DNA of 35,227 nucleotides from an uncultured Lachnospiraceae bacterium. GTDB taxonomy: Bacteria > Bacillota > Clostridia > Lachnospirales > Lachnospiraceae. The stretch lies in assembly GCA_905199445.1 (NCBI GenBank), contig CAJKGK010000030.1:1-35227 (forward strand). Reading direction: 5' to 3'. The notes under the pieces are model-generated. The model had not been told where the DNA came from. It did not search any database and saw nothing but the letters and a program-made list of their open reading frames with translations. The translations under genes and the position numbers were made by a program. Below are positions 1 to 7,596 of the stretch, one piece after another (position 1 is the first letter of the stretch; every line of letters begins with the position of its first letter).

Positions 1-1205
1 TATTTTTCCTCCATATTCAAAATGTGTCCCATTCGGTCTTTCTTTGTCTTTAAATAAAAACTATCATAAGGATTTGCTTCTATTTCAATCGGTACTCTGC
101 TTGAAATTTTCATTCCATAATCTTCTAACTGATAAACTTTATCAGGATTATTTGTAAGTAAATGCAATGATTTTATTCCCAAATCTCTTAAAATCTGTGC
201 TCCAATATAATATTCTCTTAAATCGCCTTGAAATCCTAATGCAAGGTTAGCGTCAAGGGTATCCATACCGTTATCCTGCAAATGATAGGCTTTTAGTTTA
301 TTGACAAGTCCGATACCTCGTCCCTCTTGTCGCATATAAAGCAATACACCCGAACCATTTTCTGCAATCATTTTCATAGCTTTATCTAACTGCTGTCCGC
401 AATCACAGCGTAAAGAACCAAAAACATCTCCTGTTAAGCACTCTGAGTGAACACGACATAACGCATCGTTTCCATTATCCAAATTTCCCATAACCAATGC
501 AATATGATGTTCTCCATTCAGTTTGTTGATATAACAATGTGCTTTGAAATTCCCGTATTTTGTAGGCATTTCTACAATCGAAACACGTTCTACAAGCATA
601 TCATATACTTTTCTATATTCCTGTAATTCTTTAATTGTGAGGGTAGGTATATGGTGTGTTTGAGAAAATTGAATTAAATCAGGTGTTCTCATCATTTTCC
701 CGTTTTCATTCATAATTTCACAGCATAAGCCACATTCTTTTAATCCTGCCAACCTCAATAAGTCAACAGTTGCTTCCGTATGTCCGTTCCTTTCCAGAAC
801 ACCTCCATTTTTTGCAATCAGAGGAAACATGTGCCCCGGTCTACGAAAATCAAAGGGATTTATATTCTCAACCACACACATACGAGCCGTCAATCCTCTT
901 TCTTCGGCAGAAATACCTGTTGTAGTATCCTTATAATCAATAGAAACCGTAAAGGCAGTTTCATGGTTATCTGTATTATTTTCAACCATAGGGGAAAGCA
1001 TGAGTTGGTTAGCTAGACTTTCACTCATAGGCATACAGATTAAGCCTTTTGCATAAGTCGCCATGAAATTAACATTTTCTGTTGTAGCCGATTGTGCCGA
1101 ACAAATTAAATCTCCCTCATTTTCTCTCTCTTTATCATCCATAACCAAAACAAGTTTTCCCTCTTGTAACGCCTGCAATGCCTCTTTTATTTTTTGATAT
1201 TTCAT
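1..1205 (-). CDS. ribBA: Bifunctional DHBP synthase / GTP cyclohydrolase II, 3' end just off the window
   Basis: Makes both riboflavin precursors: the RibB half converts ribulose 5-phosphate to 3,4-dihydroxy-2-butanone 4-phosphate and the RibA half opens GTP. Reading from the ATG at 1205 gives about 401 codons with no stop. The N-terminal half has the acidic loop DDKERENEGD and later RPGHMFPL, typical of DHBP synthase. The C-terminal half has the zinc cysteines in CLTGDVFGSLRCDCG, then RQEGRGIGL and LLTNNPDK of GTP cyclohydrolase II. The last visible residues are MEEK, and the next codon begins TA, so at most a few codons are missing. It follows ribE by 19 nt with an AAGGA ribosome site. The codons are AT-rich, as in the rest of this operon. 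ribH probably follows outside the window (inference). Confidence 0.95.
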   Translation of the reverse strand, partial: MKYQKIKEALQALQEGKLVLVMDDKERENEGDLICSAQSATTENVNFMATYAKGLICMPMSESLANQLMLSPMVENNTDNHETAFTVSIDYKDTTTGISAEERGLTARMCVVENINPFDFRRPGHMFPLIAKNGGVLERNGHTEATVDLLRLAGLKECGLCCEIMNENGKMMRTPDLIQFSQTHHIPTLTIKELQEYRKVYDMLVERVSIVEMPTKYGNFKAHCYINKLNGEHHIALVMGNLDNGNDALCRVHSECLTGDVFGSLRCDCGQQLDKAMKMIAENGSGVLLYMRQEGRGIGLVNKLKAYHLQDNGMDTLDANLALGFQGDLREYYIGAQILRDLGIKSLHLLTNNPDKVYQLEDYGMKISSRVPIEIEANPYDSFYLKTKKDRMGHILNMEEK

Positions 1206-1224
1206 TATTCCTTTATCCTTTCTG

Positions 1225-1860
1225 TTAAAATCCGTATTGGTATAATAACTCTTTCGATAACTCCGTTTTATTGCTGTTGTCTATGAGTTTCTGCACATAT
1301 TTACCTAATATATCATTTTCAAGATTAACCATATTCCCAACTTGTTTATCCTTGAGAACTGTTTGCTCTAAAGTATGTGGGATAACGGATACTAAAAAGT
1401 CTGTTTTCGATACTTTTGCGACAGTAAGACTAATACCGTCAATAGCAATCGAGCCTTTTTCGACAATTAAATTTAAGATTTCTCTTTTCGTATTGATTTG
1501 ATACCACATAGCATTTTTCTCTCTACGCACAGAAGATATTCTGCCTGTTCCATCAATATGCCCTGTAACAATATGACCGCCCAACCTGCCATTCATAGGT
1601 ATAGCTCTTTCTAAATTCACACAACTTCCATGTTTTAATAGACTAAGAGCTGTTCTATTCCATGTTTCATTCATCACATCAACTGTGAAAGACTGTCGAT
1701 TGAAACAAGTAACTGTAAGGCAAATACCATTTACTGCTATGCTGTCCCCTAAATGTATATCTTCTAATATTTTTGAAGCTTTAATGGATAGTTTACAGTT
1801 ACAAATATCTTTCTGTATTCTTTCTATTTTACCGATTTCCTCTATTATTCCTGTAAACAT
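1225..1860 (-). CDS. ribE: Riboflavin synthase alpha chain
   Basis: Catalyses dismutation of two 6,7-dimethyl-8-ribityllumazine molecules to riboflavin, the last step of the pathway. At 211 aa it has the family's usual length and two-barrel duplication. The N-terminal MFTGIIEEIG is the family signature. The repeat motifs appear as DSIAVNGICLTV near residues 39-50 and GSIAIDGISLTV near 137-148, and GGHIVTGHIDG sits in the middle. Its start lies inside the end of ribD (16-nt overlap), which suggests translational coupling. It is the second gene of the FMN-riboswitch-controlled operon. Confidence 0.97.
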   Translation of the reverse strand: MFTGIIEEIGKIERIQKDICNCKLSIKASKILEDIHLGDSIAVNGICLTVTCFNRQSFTVDVMNETWNRTALSLLKHGSCVNLERAIPMNGRLGGHIVTGHIDGTGRISSVRREKNAMWYQINTKREILNLIVEKGSIAIDGISLTVAKVSKTDFLVSVIPHTLEQTVLKDKQVGNMVNLENDILGKYVQKLIDNSNKTELSKELLYQYGF

Positions 1861-2945
1861 GAATAAATCACTTCACTTTCTATGAGATAATCATTTCCCA
1901 CTTGAGAAAAAGCATACGGTTTAAGCATAACGGCGTCATCAGGAAAAGCAACGCCTTGCCCGCTTACAGGACTTTTTGCACTCCCACCAAATATTTTTGG
2001 TGCTATGTAGACTTGCACCTCATCGACAATCTGTTGTTCAAGAGCACTCCAATTCATTGCACTTCCGCCCTCTAAAAGCAGGCTATCTATCTGCATATTT
2101 CCTAAACATTGCATTAAATTCATTAAGTCAATATGATTACCTTTTTTCTTTGTATGAATAATTTCACAACCGTATTTTCTATAAAGACCTATCTTACTTT
2201 CATCACTAGAAGAAGTAGCAATATAAGTCTTAATATCATTCGCTGTTTTTATAATTTTTGATGTAATGGGTGTTCTTAAATTTGTATCACATACGATACG
2301 GACAGGATTTTTTCCATTCTCTAATCGGCATGTCAGTAAAGGGTTATCTTGAATAACAGTATTGACTCCTACCACGATTGCGGTAACCTTATGTCGGAAT
2401 TGATGTACCTGTTTTCTCGCTTCTTCTCCACTTACCCATTTTGATTGATTTGCATAAGTTGCTATCTTCCCGTCCAGTGTCATTGCATACTTCATAAAAA
2501 CATAGGGAATGTGCTTTGTAACATATTTTCTAAAAACTTTGATTAACTGTTGACATTCCATTTCTAAAATTCCTACAGCAACTTGAATATTGTTTTCCTC
2601 AAGTATCTTTACACCTTTTCCAGACACAATAGGATTACAGTCTAAAGTTCCAACGACTACTCTTGTAATGCCACTTTTAATAATTGCTTCTGTACAAGGT
2701 GGTGTCTTTCCATAATGACAGCATGGTTCAAGTGTTACATAAAGTGTTGATCCTATAGGTGATTCCCTGCAATTTTTAAGTGCATTTCTTTCAGCATGCA
2801 TTCCACCAAAAGTTTCATGGTATCCCTGTCCTATAATCCGATTATCTTTTACAATTACTGCTCCAACCATAGGATTAGGATTGACATAGCCAGCACCTTT
2901 TTTTGCCAATTCTATTGCTAATTTCATGTATTCTGCATCGCTCAT
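1845..2945 (-). CDS. ribD: Bifunctional pyrimidine deaminase/reductase of riboflavin synthesis
   Basis: Performs the second and third steps after GTP ring opening: deamination of the pyrimidine ring, then NADPH reduction of the ribosyl side chain. The N-terminal deaminase has the zinc motif HAERNAL followed by TLEPCCHYGKTPPC. The C-terminal reductase half begins near residue 145 (FMKYAMTLDGKIA) and carries LLEGGSAMNWSALEQ. The start at 2945 (MSDAEYMKLA) was chosen over an upstream in-frame ATG because GGAGGTG lies just before it; this gives 366 aa, normal for RibD. First gene of the operon, about 260 nt downstream of the predicted transcription start, behind an FMN riboswitch. Confidence 0.97.
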   Translation of the reverse strand: MSDAEYMKLAIELAKKGAGYVNPNPMVGAVIVKDNRIIGQGYHETFGGMHAERNALKNCRESPIGSTLYVTLEPCCHYGKTPPCTEAIIKSGITRVVVGTLDCNPIVSGKGVKILEENNIQVAVGILEMECQQLIKVFRKYVTKHIPYVFMKYAMTLDGKIATYANQSKWVSGEEARKQVHQFRHKVTAIVVGVNTVIQDNPLLTCRLENGKNPVRIVCDTNLRTPITSKIIKTANDIKTYIATSSSDESKIGLYRKYGCEIIHTKKKGNHIDLMNLMQCLGNMQIDSLLLEGGSAMNWSALEQQIVDEVQVYIAPKIFGGSAKSPVSGQGVAFPDDAVMLKPYAFSQVGNDYLIESEVIYSCLQE

Positions 2946-3019
2946 TTTTACACCTCCAAAAAAATACATGCCTTGAATAAAAGCTATCCAAGACATGCAA
3001 AAGAGGATTTATGCGATTA

Positions 3020-3059
3020 AAGAAAATGCTCCGAAACGATATGAAATCATTTCAGAGCA
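3020..3059 (-). terminator. Intrinsic terminator of the FMN riboswitch expression platform
   Basis: Read on the minus strand, TGCTCTGAAA pairs with TTTCGGAGCA across a 13-nt loop and is followed at once by TTTTCTTT. It lies between the aptamer and ribD, where a riboswitch-controlled terminator is expected. A further 8-bp pairing, ATTTATGC with GCATAAAT (3069-3076 with 3007-3014), encloses it. The inference is transcription attenuation when FMN is bound. Confidence 0.85.
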
Positions 3060-3082
3060 CGCAAAAAAGCATAAATATACTT

Positions 3083-3192
3083 TCATCTTCTTTCATCCAG
3101 ACTATACTGTCGGCTTTGGAATTTCACCAAATCATGCCTTTCGGCTCGTGGGCTGTACCACCGGTAGGGAATTGCACCCTGCCCTGAAGATA
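3083..3192 (-). promoter_or_regulatory. FMN riboswitch (RFN element)
   Basis: The minus strand contains the conserved RFN blocks in order: ATCTTCAGGGCAGGGTG, then ATTCCCTACCGGTGGTA, then AGCCCACGAGC, a GATTTGGTGAAATTCCAA segment, and GCCGACAGTATAGTCTGGATG closing with AGAAGATG. The two ends (TATCTTC and GAAGATG) pair as the P1 helix. This element binds FMN and represses riboflavin biosynthesis genes when FMN is plentiful. Position directly upstream of ribD, with a terminator after it, fits. Confidence 0.97.
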
Positions 3193-3210
3193 GTTATTCA
3201 ATTACGGACA

Positions 3211-3239
3211 ATTATAATATTTGACATTGTTTCTGTCAA
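3211..3239 (-). promoter_or_regulatory. Consensus sigma-A promoter of the rib operon
   Basis: On the minus strand TTGACA (3239-3234) is separated by exactly 17 nt from TATAAT (3216-3211). Both hexamers match the vegetative consensus perfectly. Transcription would start near 3204, about a dozen bases before the riboswitch. Such a strong promoter makes sense when output is set by attenuation rather than by initiation. Confidence 0.9.
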
Positions 3240-3302
3240 TAGAAAGTTTTTTCTCATTCGTCAAATACAATAATTTGCAAGCAGGTAAACACAGGTTGTT
3301 TC

Positions 3303-3440
3303 TTAATATCCTTTTGTTTGGGAAACTCCTCGTTCCCACTTTGAGACACTTTGTGATGTAATTCCAAGATATATAGCCACGTCCTCTTGTGTTAAATCCT
3401 TTAATATTCGATATTTTTTTAAATTTTCTGATAAAAGCAT
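3303..3440 (-). pseudogene. Truncated XRE-family HTH regulator
   Basis: A 45-codon frame starting at ATG 3440 behind AAAGGAG. It reads as the N-terminal helix-turn-helix of an XRE/Cro-type regulator: LSENLKKYRILKDLTQEDVA, then YLGITSQSVSKWERG. In complete family members KWERG is followed by a further helix (a Y-P-D-I-like segment) and a C-terminal domain. Here the frame leaves the family after about residue 38 and stops seven codons later. The broken end lies only about 60 bp upstream of the rib promoter, so the break probably marks a recombination or insertion junction. Whether the short peptide is still made cannot be told. Confidence 0.7.
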
Positions 3441-3591
3441 TATATTTTTCTCCTTTAATTCATTGTATTTAGAACGTTCTATAAGAAGCATATCATTTGA
3501 ACATATTTATTCAATAACGCATTAGTTGTGTTCTATTCAACTTCATAATATATTCTGAAATAAACGGCAACATAATAAAAAGGCACTTACA

Positions 3592-3777
3592 AGCAAGCTT
3601 GCATCGTCTACTCAATGCAGCATTCGCAATCCGTTTCGCTTCTTGCCCATGTACGGCTTTCGCCGTATATCGCTACTTCAAAAAGGACATGGCCTGGACG
3701 GAGCTTACTCCTCCCTCCGCTCCGTCCAGGCTCACCTGGAAAAGCTCCGCTTTCCTCGGTGTTTGGCTTTCGCCAAA
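3592..3777. repeat. Cluster of short hairpins, possible REP-like intergenic element
   Basis: No gene is supported between 3441 and 3849. The right part is full of inverted repeats: GCAAGCTTGC (about 3593-3602); TACGGC-tttc-GCCGTA (3652-3667); a perfect 12-bp stem CCTGGACGGAGC / GCTCCGTCCAGG (3693-3704 with 3719-3730); an imperfect GGAAAAGC / GCTTTCC stem (3738-3755); and TTTGGC-tttc-GCCAAA (3762-3777). Two hairpins share the core GGCTTTCGCC. Short frames through this block are low-complexity artefacts. Family membership is not known to me. Positions 3441-3590 are AT-rich and show nothing further. Confidence 0.55.
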
Positions 3778-3778
3778 T

Positions 3779-3841
3779 AGAAATCAAAAACAGCAGACCA
3801 GCCTGTGAGTAAACTCACGCTGTCTGCTGTTTTTGATTTCT
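3779..3841. terminator. Long bidirectional-type terminator after spoIVB
   Basis: A perfect 20-bp inverted repeat (3779-3798 with 3822-3841) encloses a loop that itself contains GTGAG-taaa-CTCAC. The stem core AGCAGAC/GTCTGCT is flanked by an A-rich left arm and the T-rich right arm GTTTTTGATTTC, so each strand ends in a U-rich tail. It lies 8 bp beyond the spoIVB stop and should end the recN-spoIVB transcript. It may also block plus-strand transcription. Confidence 0.8.
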
Positions 3842-3849
3842 GCCTGGAC

Positions 3850-5142
3850 TCAATGCTCCAGCATATTTTCAATAAAGATCCCATACCCCCGTGTGGGGTC
3901 ATTGAGAAACACATGGGTGACTGCGCCCACCATACGCCCATCCTGCAAAATCGGCGAACCAGACATTCCCTGAATAATACCGTTTGTTAAAGCCAGCAGT
4001 CTGGGATCTGTAATTTCTATAATAAAATCTTTATTGGAATCATGGCTGTTGTAGTCTATACTGCTGATTTTTATATCATAATCCTGTATCTGGCCATCTA
4101 CACAGCAGCGAATGGTGGCATCACCCACATGCAGATCCTGCTTCAGTCCCACATCCACAGCCTGACTGTCATCATACTGCCAGCAAGAAGTCTGATCCAG
4201 CCGGCCAAAAATGCCTGTATCTGTATTTTTTAAAATTGTACCCTGACAGTTATTTTCACCGTAATAAATGGTTCCAACCATCTCTCCGGGTTTGCCGCCT
4301 GCGCCCTTAATAATGGAGTGAATCCTGGATGGATACAAACCGCCGCCATCGATTTGGATGAGCAGCCCTGTGTCAATATCTGTAATTCCATGACCCAGAG
4401 CGGCAAATTGATGATTTTCATCAATATAACTTAAAGTACCGATCCCCTGAGTATCATCCCTGATCCATATACCGGCTTTATAGGTCCCGGATACATCCAT
4501 CACAGGAAGAATTTGAAGCATCAGCGGCTGCCCCTCCCGGATCACATCAAATTCCAGGGCTGTCCCGTCACACTCGCTGATAACTCTGGCCATATCTGCG
4601 GCAGAAAAGACCTCCACGCCGTCAATGGCCCGAATATAATCTCCTGATTTTATAATGCCTTTAGCCGGCTCGCAGGCCATTCCATAAGAATCGGTAATAC
4701 GGCCTGTGCCTAAAACCATCACACCATCTGTATGAATATAAATCCCCACCGGTGCGCCCACAGGCATAACCCGATGATCCTCAATTGCCTGAACCTGAAT
4801 TTTTTTCAGGGTCATCCCAAGAAACTGAAGATTCACCTCATAAGACCCCTGCCGCGAAAGATTCACCGAAAACGGGCTGCTTAAATCCAGGGTCAGCTCA
4901 TTTTTTGACAGCGGCTTTTGATCAACGCTGATCACACTCTGATCTTTTACATAAGTTTTGGCTACCAGGGGCAAATCCAGGTCAAAGCGGGATTCGTACC
5001 CCACCCTGACTCGAAGTTCATCCGGTATTTTGTACTTCACAGTATATGAACCATAAACAAAAATACCAATGATATTCGCTGTCAGTAAAACAAAGAGAAA
5101 ACGACGATATTTCTTTTTTCGACTTATTGTTTTAGCAGGCAT
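3850..5142 (-). CDS. spoIVB: SpoIVB serine peptidase (S55), sigma-K checkpoint signal
   Basis: In Bacillus, SpoIVB is made in the forespore, secreted into the intermembrane space and cleaves SpoIVFA, which releases pro-sigma-K processing in the mother cell. The protein has a basic N-terminus and one membrane segment (about residues 15-35), a PDZ domain (about 125-205, with GIIKSGDYIRAIDG), and an S55 peptidase domain. The likely catalytic residues are His251 in AALGHGI, Asp379 in ITDPRLL and the first Ser of GMSGSP (about 394). The start at 5142 is preferred because AAAGGATG lies about 10 nt before it; an upstream ATG at 5163 lacks a good site. It follows recN as in Bacillus, but spo0A does not follow. 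Confidence 0.95.
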   Translation of the reverse strand: MPAKTISRKKKYRRFLFVLLTANIIGIFVYGSYTVKYKIPDELRVRVGYESRFDLDLPLVAKTYVKDQSVISVDQKPLSKNELTLDLSSPFSVNLSRQGSYEVNLQFLGMTLKKIQVQAIEDHRVMPVGAPVGIYIHTDGVMVLGTGRITDSYGMACEPAKGIIKSGDYIRAIDGVEVFSAADMARVISECDGTALEFDVIREGQPLMLQILPVMDVSGTYKAGIWIRDDTQGIGTLSYIDENHQFAALGHGITDIDTGLLIQIDGGGLYPSRIHSIIKGAGGKPGEMVGTIYYGENNCQGTILKNTDTGIFGRLDQTSCWQYDDSQAVDVGLKQDLHVGDATIRCCVDGQIQDYDIKISSIDYNSHDSNKDFIIEITDPRLLALTNGIIQGMSGSPILQDGRMVGAVTHVFLNDPTRGYGIFIENMLEH

Positions 5143-5179
5143 GTTTCTTTCATCCTTTCGCATACAATCGTTCTTCTTA

Positions 5180-5186
5180 TAGTATG
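5180..5186 (-). promoter_or_regulatory. Possible forespore sigma-G/F-type -10 before spoIVB
   Basis: The 88-nt recN-spoIVB gap contains CATACTA on the minus strand, which fits the sigma-G -10 pattern CATNNTA. Bacillus spoIVB is transcribed by sigma-F and sigma-G. A matching -35 at normal spacing was not convincing: TGAAAT lies only 14 nt upstream. Treat as a weak candidate. Confidence 0.3.
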
Positions 5187-5230
5187 TGAAAGATCACGCC
5201 ATTTCAAACTATCGCAATTCTGGAAAAGTT

Positions 5231-6925
5231 TCAGTTTTCTTTTCTAAGGCATCGTTTTACTTTATCTGCCATTTTTTTCATCTCAAAGGCATTTTTATAA
5301 ACCGTGTCCGTTAATTCCACACCCCCCAAAAGACGGGCAATTTCCTGAATCATCTGCTGATCATCCAACGCTCTGATGGATGTTGCCGTTTTTTCATCAC
5401 TGGCTGTTTTTTCTATCATATAGTGACTGTCTGCCATGGCCGCAATCTGCGGCAGGTGGGTAATACAAAGCACCTGATGGCCGCCGGCAATATAAGCCAG
5501 TTTTTCAGCCACCTTTTGTGCTGTTCTGCCGCTGATTCCGGTATCGATTTCATCAAATATCAATGTATCTACAGCATCTACATCTGCCAGCACAGACTTA
5601 ATAGCCAGCATGATTCTGGACAATTCACCGCCGGAAGCCACCTGAGTTAAAGGCTTCATATCCTCACCAGGATTGGTGGAAATCATAAACTGAGCATCGT
5701 CCATACCATTGGACGTATAAGTATCAAGCCGCTCAAACTGCCAGTCAAAACGCACATCCAGAAAATTCAGATCCTTCAGTGCTTTAGTAATCTGGCCGGC
5801 CAAAAGCCGGGCATACTGCTTTCGAATTTTGGAAACCTGAGCACAAAGGGATTCCAAAACTTCTTCGTTCTGTTTTAAGCGTGTCCGCAAATCCTCCATA
5901 TATTCATCATAATGGGCCAGTTTATCCAGTTCCTGCATCTTCTTTTCTTTATAAGCAAGTATATCCGAAATTTTTTTTCCATACTTTGCTTTTAAATTAT
6001 TAATCAAATCCAGCCTGGTTTCCACATCTGCAAACTGCTGACTGTCAAAAGTCAGCTCCGACATATAGGCGGATATTTCTCTGTTAAAATCATTCATCAG
6101 GTTATCAATATCCTCCAGCTGAAGGGCGAACTGAGCAACCGTCTGATCGTACTCCTGAGCCGCCCCCAAGGCTCTCAGTGCCCGCCCAATGGCTTCCCCG
6201 GCACCCCCGCCTTCATAGCCTGTCAGCCCGTAAGCGGCAGCTGCACCTTCCATTATCTGACGGCTGTTGGACATTTTTCGATAAAGGGCAGCCAGTTCCT
6301 CATCCTCCCCCTGAATCAGATGGGCCTGCTCGATTTCCTCAACTTCAAAGGTCATAAAGGCCTGATCCCGCCGTCGGCGCTCCGTATCACAGCTGGCATC
6401 AGCCAATTCCTTTTTTATCGCCATATAAGACTCATATGCGAGTTTCAACTGCTGCTTTATATCGCCAAGGGCATCTTTGGCAAAATGATCCAAAATTTCC
6501 AAATGGTGATGGCGATGAAGCAAAGACTGATGTTCATGCTGTCCATGAATATCTACCAGCATTTCCCCGATTTCCTTTAAGCATGCGGCTGAAACAACTT
6601 CTCCGTTCATCCGGCTGATACTTCTGGACGGCGTGATTTTTCGGGAAATGATCAGCTCCCCGTCCTCCCATGGGATGGCCTGAGCCTCCAGGGCTTCCTT
6701 GATCCGGACATCCCTGACGGTAAAATACAGTTCCACAAGGGCTTCCCGTTGGCCTTTTCTTATCATATCTTTTGACAGTTTTTTCCCAAGAGCCGCATTA
6801 ACCGAACCAATGAGAATCGATTTACCTGCTCCGGTTTCTCCGGTAAGTATATTCAAATGTTTTGTAAAATCCACTTCCACCTCATCGATCAAAGCCAGAT
6901 TTTTCACACGGATTCCTGTCAGCAT
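5231..6925 (-). CDS. recN: DNA repair protein RecN
   Basis: An SMC-like ATPase that is recruited early to double-strand breaks and helps bring ends or sister DNA together. The 564-aa length is normal. Walker A GETGAGKS is at residues 29-36, a long coiled-coil-rich central region spans about 150-370, the ABC signature is VASGGELSRIMLAIKS (about 433-448) and Walker B is TLIFDEIDTGISG (about 460-472). It begins 14 nt after argR and is probably co-transcribed with it. The argR-recN-spoIVB order is conserved in Firmicutes. Confidence 0.97.
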   Translation of the reverse strand: MLTGIRVKNLALIDEVEVDFTKHLNILTGETGAGKSILIGSVNAALGKKLSKDMIRKGQREALVELYFTVRDVRIKEALEAQAIPWEDGELIISRKITPSRSISRMNGEVVSAACLKEIGEMLVDIHGQHEHQSLLHRHHHLEILDHFAKDALGDIKQQLKLAYESYMAIKKELADASCDTERRRRDQAFMTFEVEEIEQAHLIQGEDEELAALYRKMSNSRQIMEGAAAAYGLTGYEGGGAGEAIGRALRALGAAQEYDQTVAQFALQLEDIDNLMNDFNREISAYMSELTFDSQQFADVETRLDLINNLKAKYGKKISDILAYKEKKMQELDKLAHYDEYMEDLRTRLKQNEEVLESLCAQVSKIRKQYARLLAGQITKALKDLNFLDVRFDWQFERLDTYTSNGMDDAQFMISTNPGEDMKPLTQVASGGELSRIMLAIKSVLADVDAVDTLIFDEIDTGISGRTAQKVAEKLAYIAGGHQVLCITHLPQIAAMADSHYMIEKTASDEKTATSIRALDDQQMIQEIARLLGGVELTDTVYKNAFEMKKMADKVKRCLRKEN

Positions 6926-6939
6926 AAAAATAGTCTCCT

Positions 6940-7395
6940 TCAGCGTCCCACTAACTTATCAATAATTTCCATAACCTCATAGGTTTCTTCTTCACTGCGG
7001 ATAGCGCAAAAAATAGTATCATCCCCTGCAATACTGCCTACAATTCCCGGAATATCCATATCATCCAGTGCCTTGGCCACAGCCATGGCCATCCCTACAC
7101 CGGTCTGAATGACAATCAGGTCTGTGGCCATACGCTGAGCCACAAAGCCATCCTGAAGTACACGAATATATTTATCCGTCATATCTGTTTCTGTCCCCAT
7201 ACTCACAGCCACGTACTTCTGCTTGCCGTTATGTCCGGCCACCTTTGACAGCTTCAGCTCCCTTATGTCACGGGAAATCGTCGCCTGCGTTACATTAAAA
7301 CCTGCATCAATCAGCCTTCTGGCCAGCTCTTCCTGAGTTTCTATCTCATATCGGTTAATTAATTCTATAATTTTGGCATGTCGTTTTGTCTTCAT
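6940..7395 (-). CDS. argR: Arginine repressor ArgR/AhrC
   Basis: Hexameric arginine-dependent regulator of arginine synthesis and catabolism genes. The winged-helix DNA-binding domain occupies about residues 1-70 (TQEELARRL, then TQATISRDIRELKL). The C-terminal hexamerisation and arginine-binding domain has GIVGSIAGDDTIF. The start at 7395 follows GGGAGGA at good spacing and gives 151 aa, the usual ArgR size; a longer in-frame start at 7431 would lie inside the promoter/operator area. It has its own promoter with an ARG-box match, so autoregulation is likely (inference). Confidence 0.96.
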   Translation of the reverse strand: MKTKRHAKIIELINRYEIETQEELARRLIDAGFNVTQATISRDIRELKLSKVAGHNGKQKYVAVSMGTETDMTDKYIRVLQDGFVAQRMATDLIVIQTGVGMAMAVAKALDDMDIPGIVGSIAGDDTIFCAIRSEEETYEVMEIIDKLVGR

Positions 7396-7408
7396 ACATT
7401 CCTCCCGG

Positions 7409-7422
7409 TGAATAATTATACA
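7409..7422. promoter_or_regulatory. ARG box (ArgR operator candidate)
   Basis: TGAATAATTATACA differs at one base from the palindromic ARG-box pattern TGAATWWWWATTCA. It sits between the argR start and its promoter. A weaker dyad, ATACA-ttggt-TGTAT (about 7426-7440), lies next to it and covers the predicted transcription start, which resembles the paired-box layout of ArgR operators. Confidence 0.6.
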
Positions 7423-7442
7423 TTTATACATTGGTTGTATTC

Positions 7443-7471
7443 ATCATATCATTTTATTTTCCAAATTACAA
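7443..7471 (-). promoter_or_regulatory. Sigma-A promoter of argR-recN-spoIVB
   Basis: Minus strand TTGTAA (7471-7466), a 17-nt spacer and TATGAT (7448-7443). It lies downstream of the nadK terminator and upstream of the ARG box, so argR begins a new transcription unit. Confidence 0.75.
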
Positions 7472-7522
7472 TAGCTTTAGGAAATTTTCTCGCACATTTG
7501 TTCTATTCCATGATCACTATAC

Positions 7523-7582
7523 AAAAAAGCACAGTATCCGGACACTCCCTGGCCAAAACCAGGAAATATCTGGACACTGTGC
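7523..7582 (-). terminator. Intrinsic terminator after nadK
   Basis: On the minus strand GCACAGTGTCCAGA pairs with TCCGGATACTGTGC (two G-T type positions), with an inner CCTGG/CCAGG stem, and is followed by TTTTTTG. It lies 14 bp past the nadK stop and closes the nusB-to-nadK transcription unit. Confidence 0.88.
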
Positions 7583-7596
7583 CGGACTTCATTCCG

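Noticed and set aside
3778..3842. Transposon terminal inverted repeats
   Set aside because: The two arms are only about 23 bp apart with no transposase between; a terminator explains them.
3599..3990. Several open frames of 60-70 codons on both strands
   Set aside because: They cross hairpins and the spoIVB 3' end, share no protein family pattern and arise from the inverted repeats.
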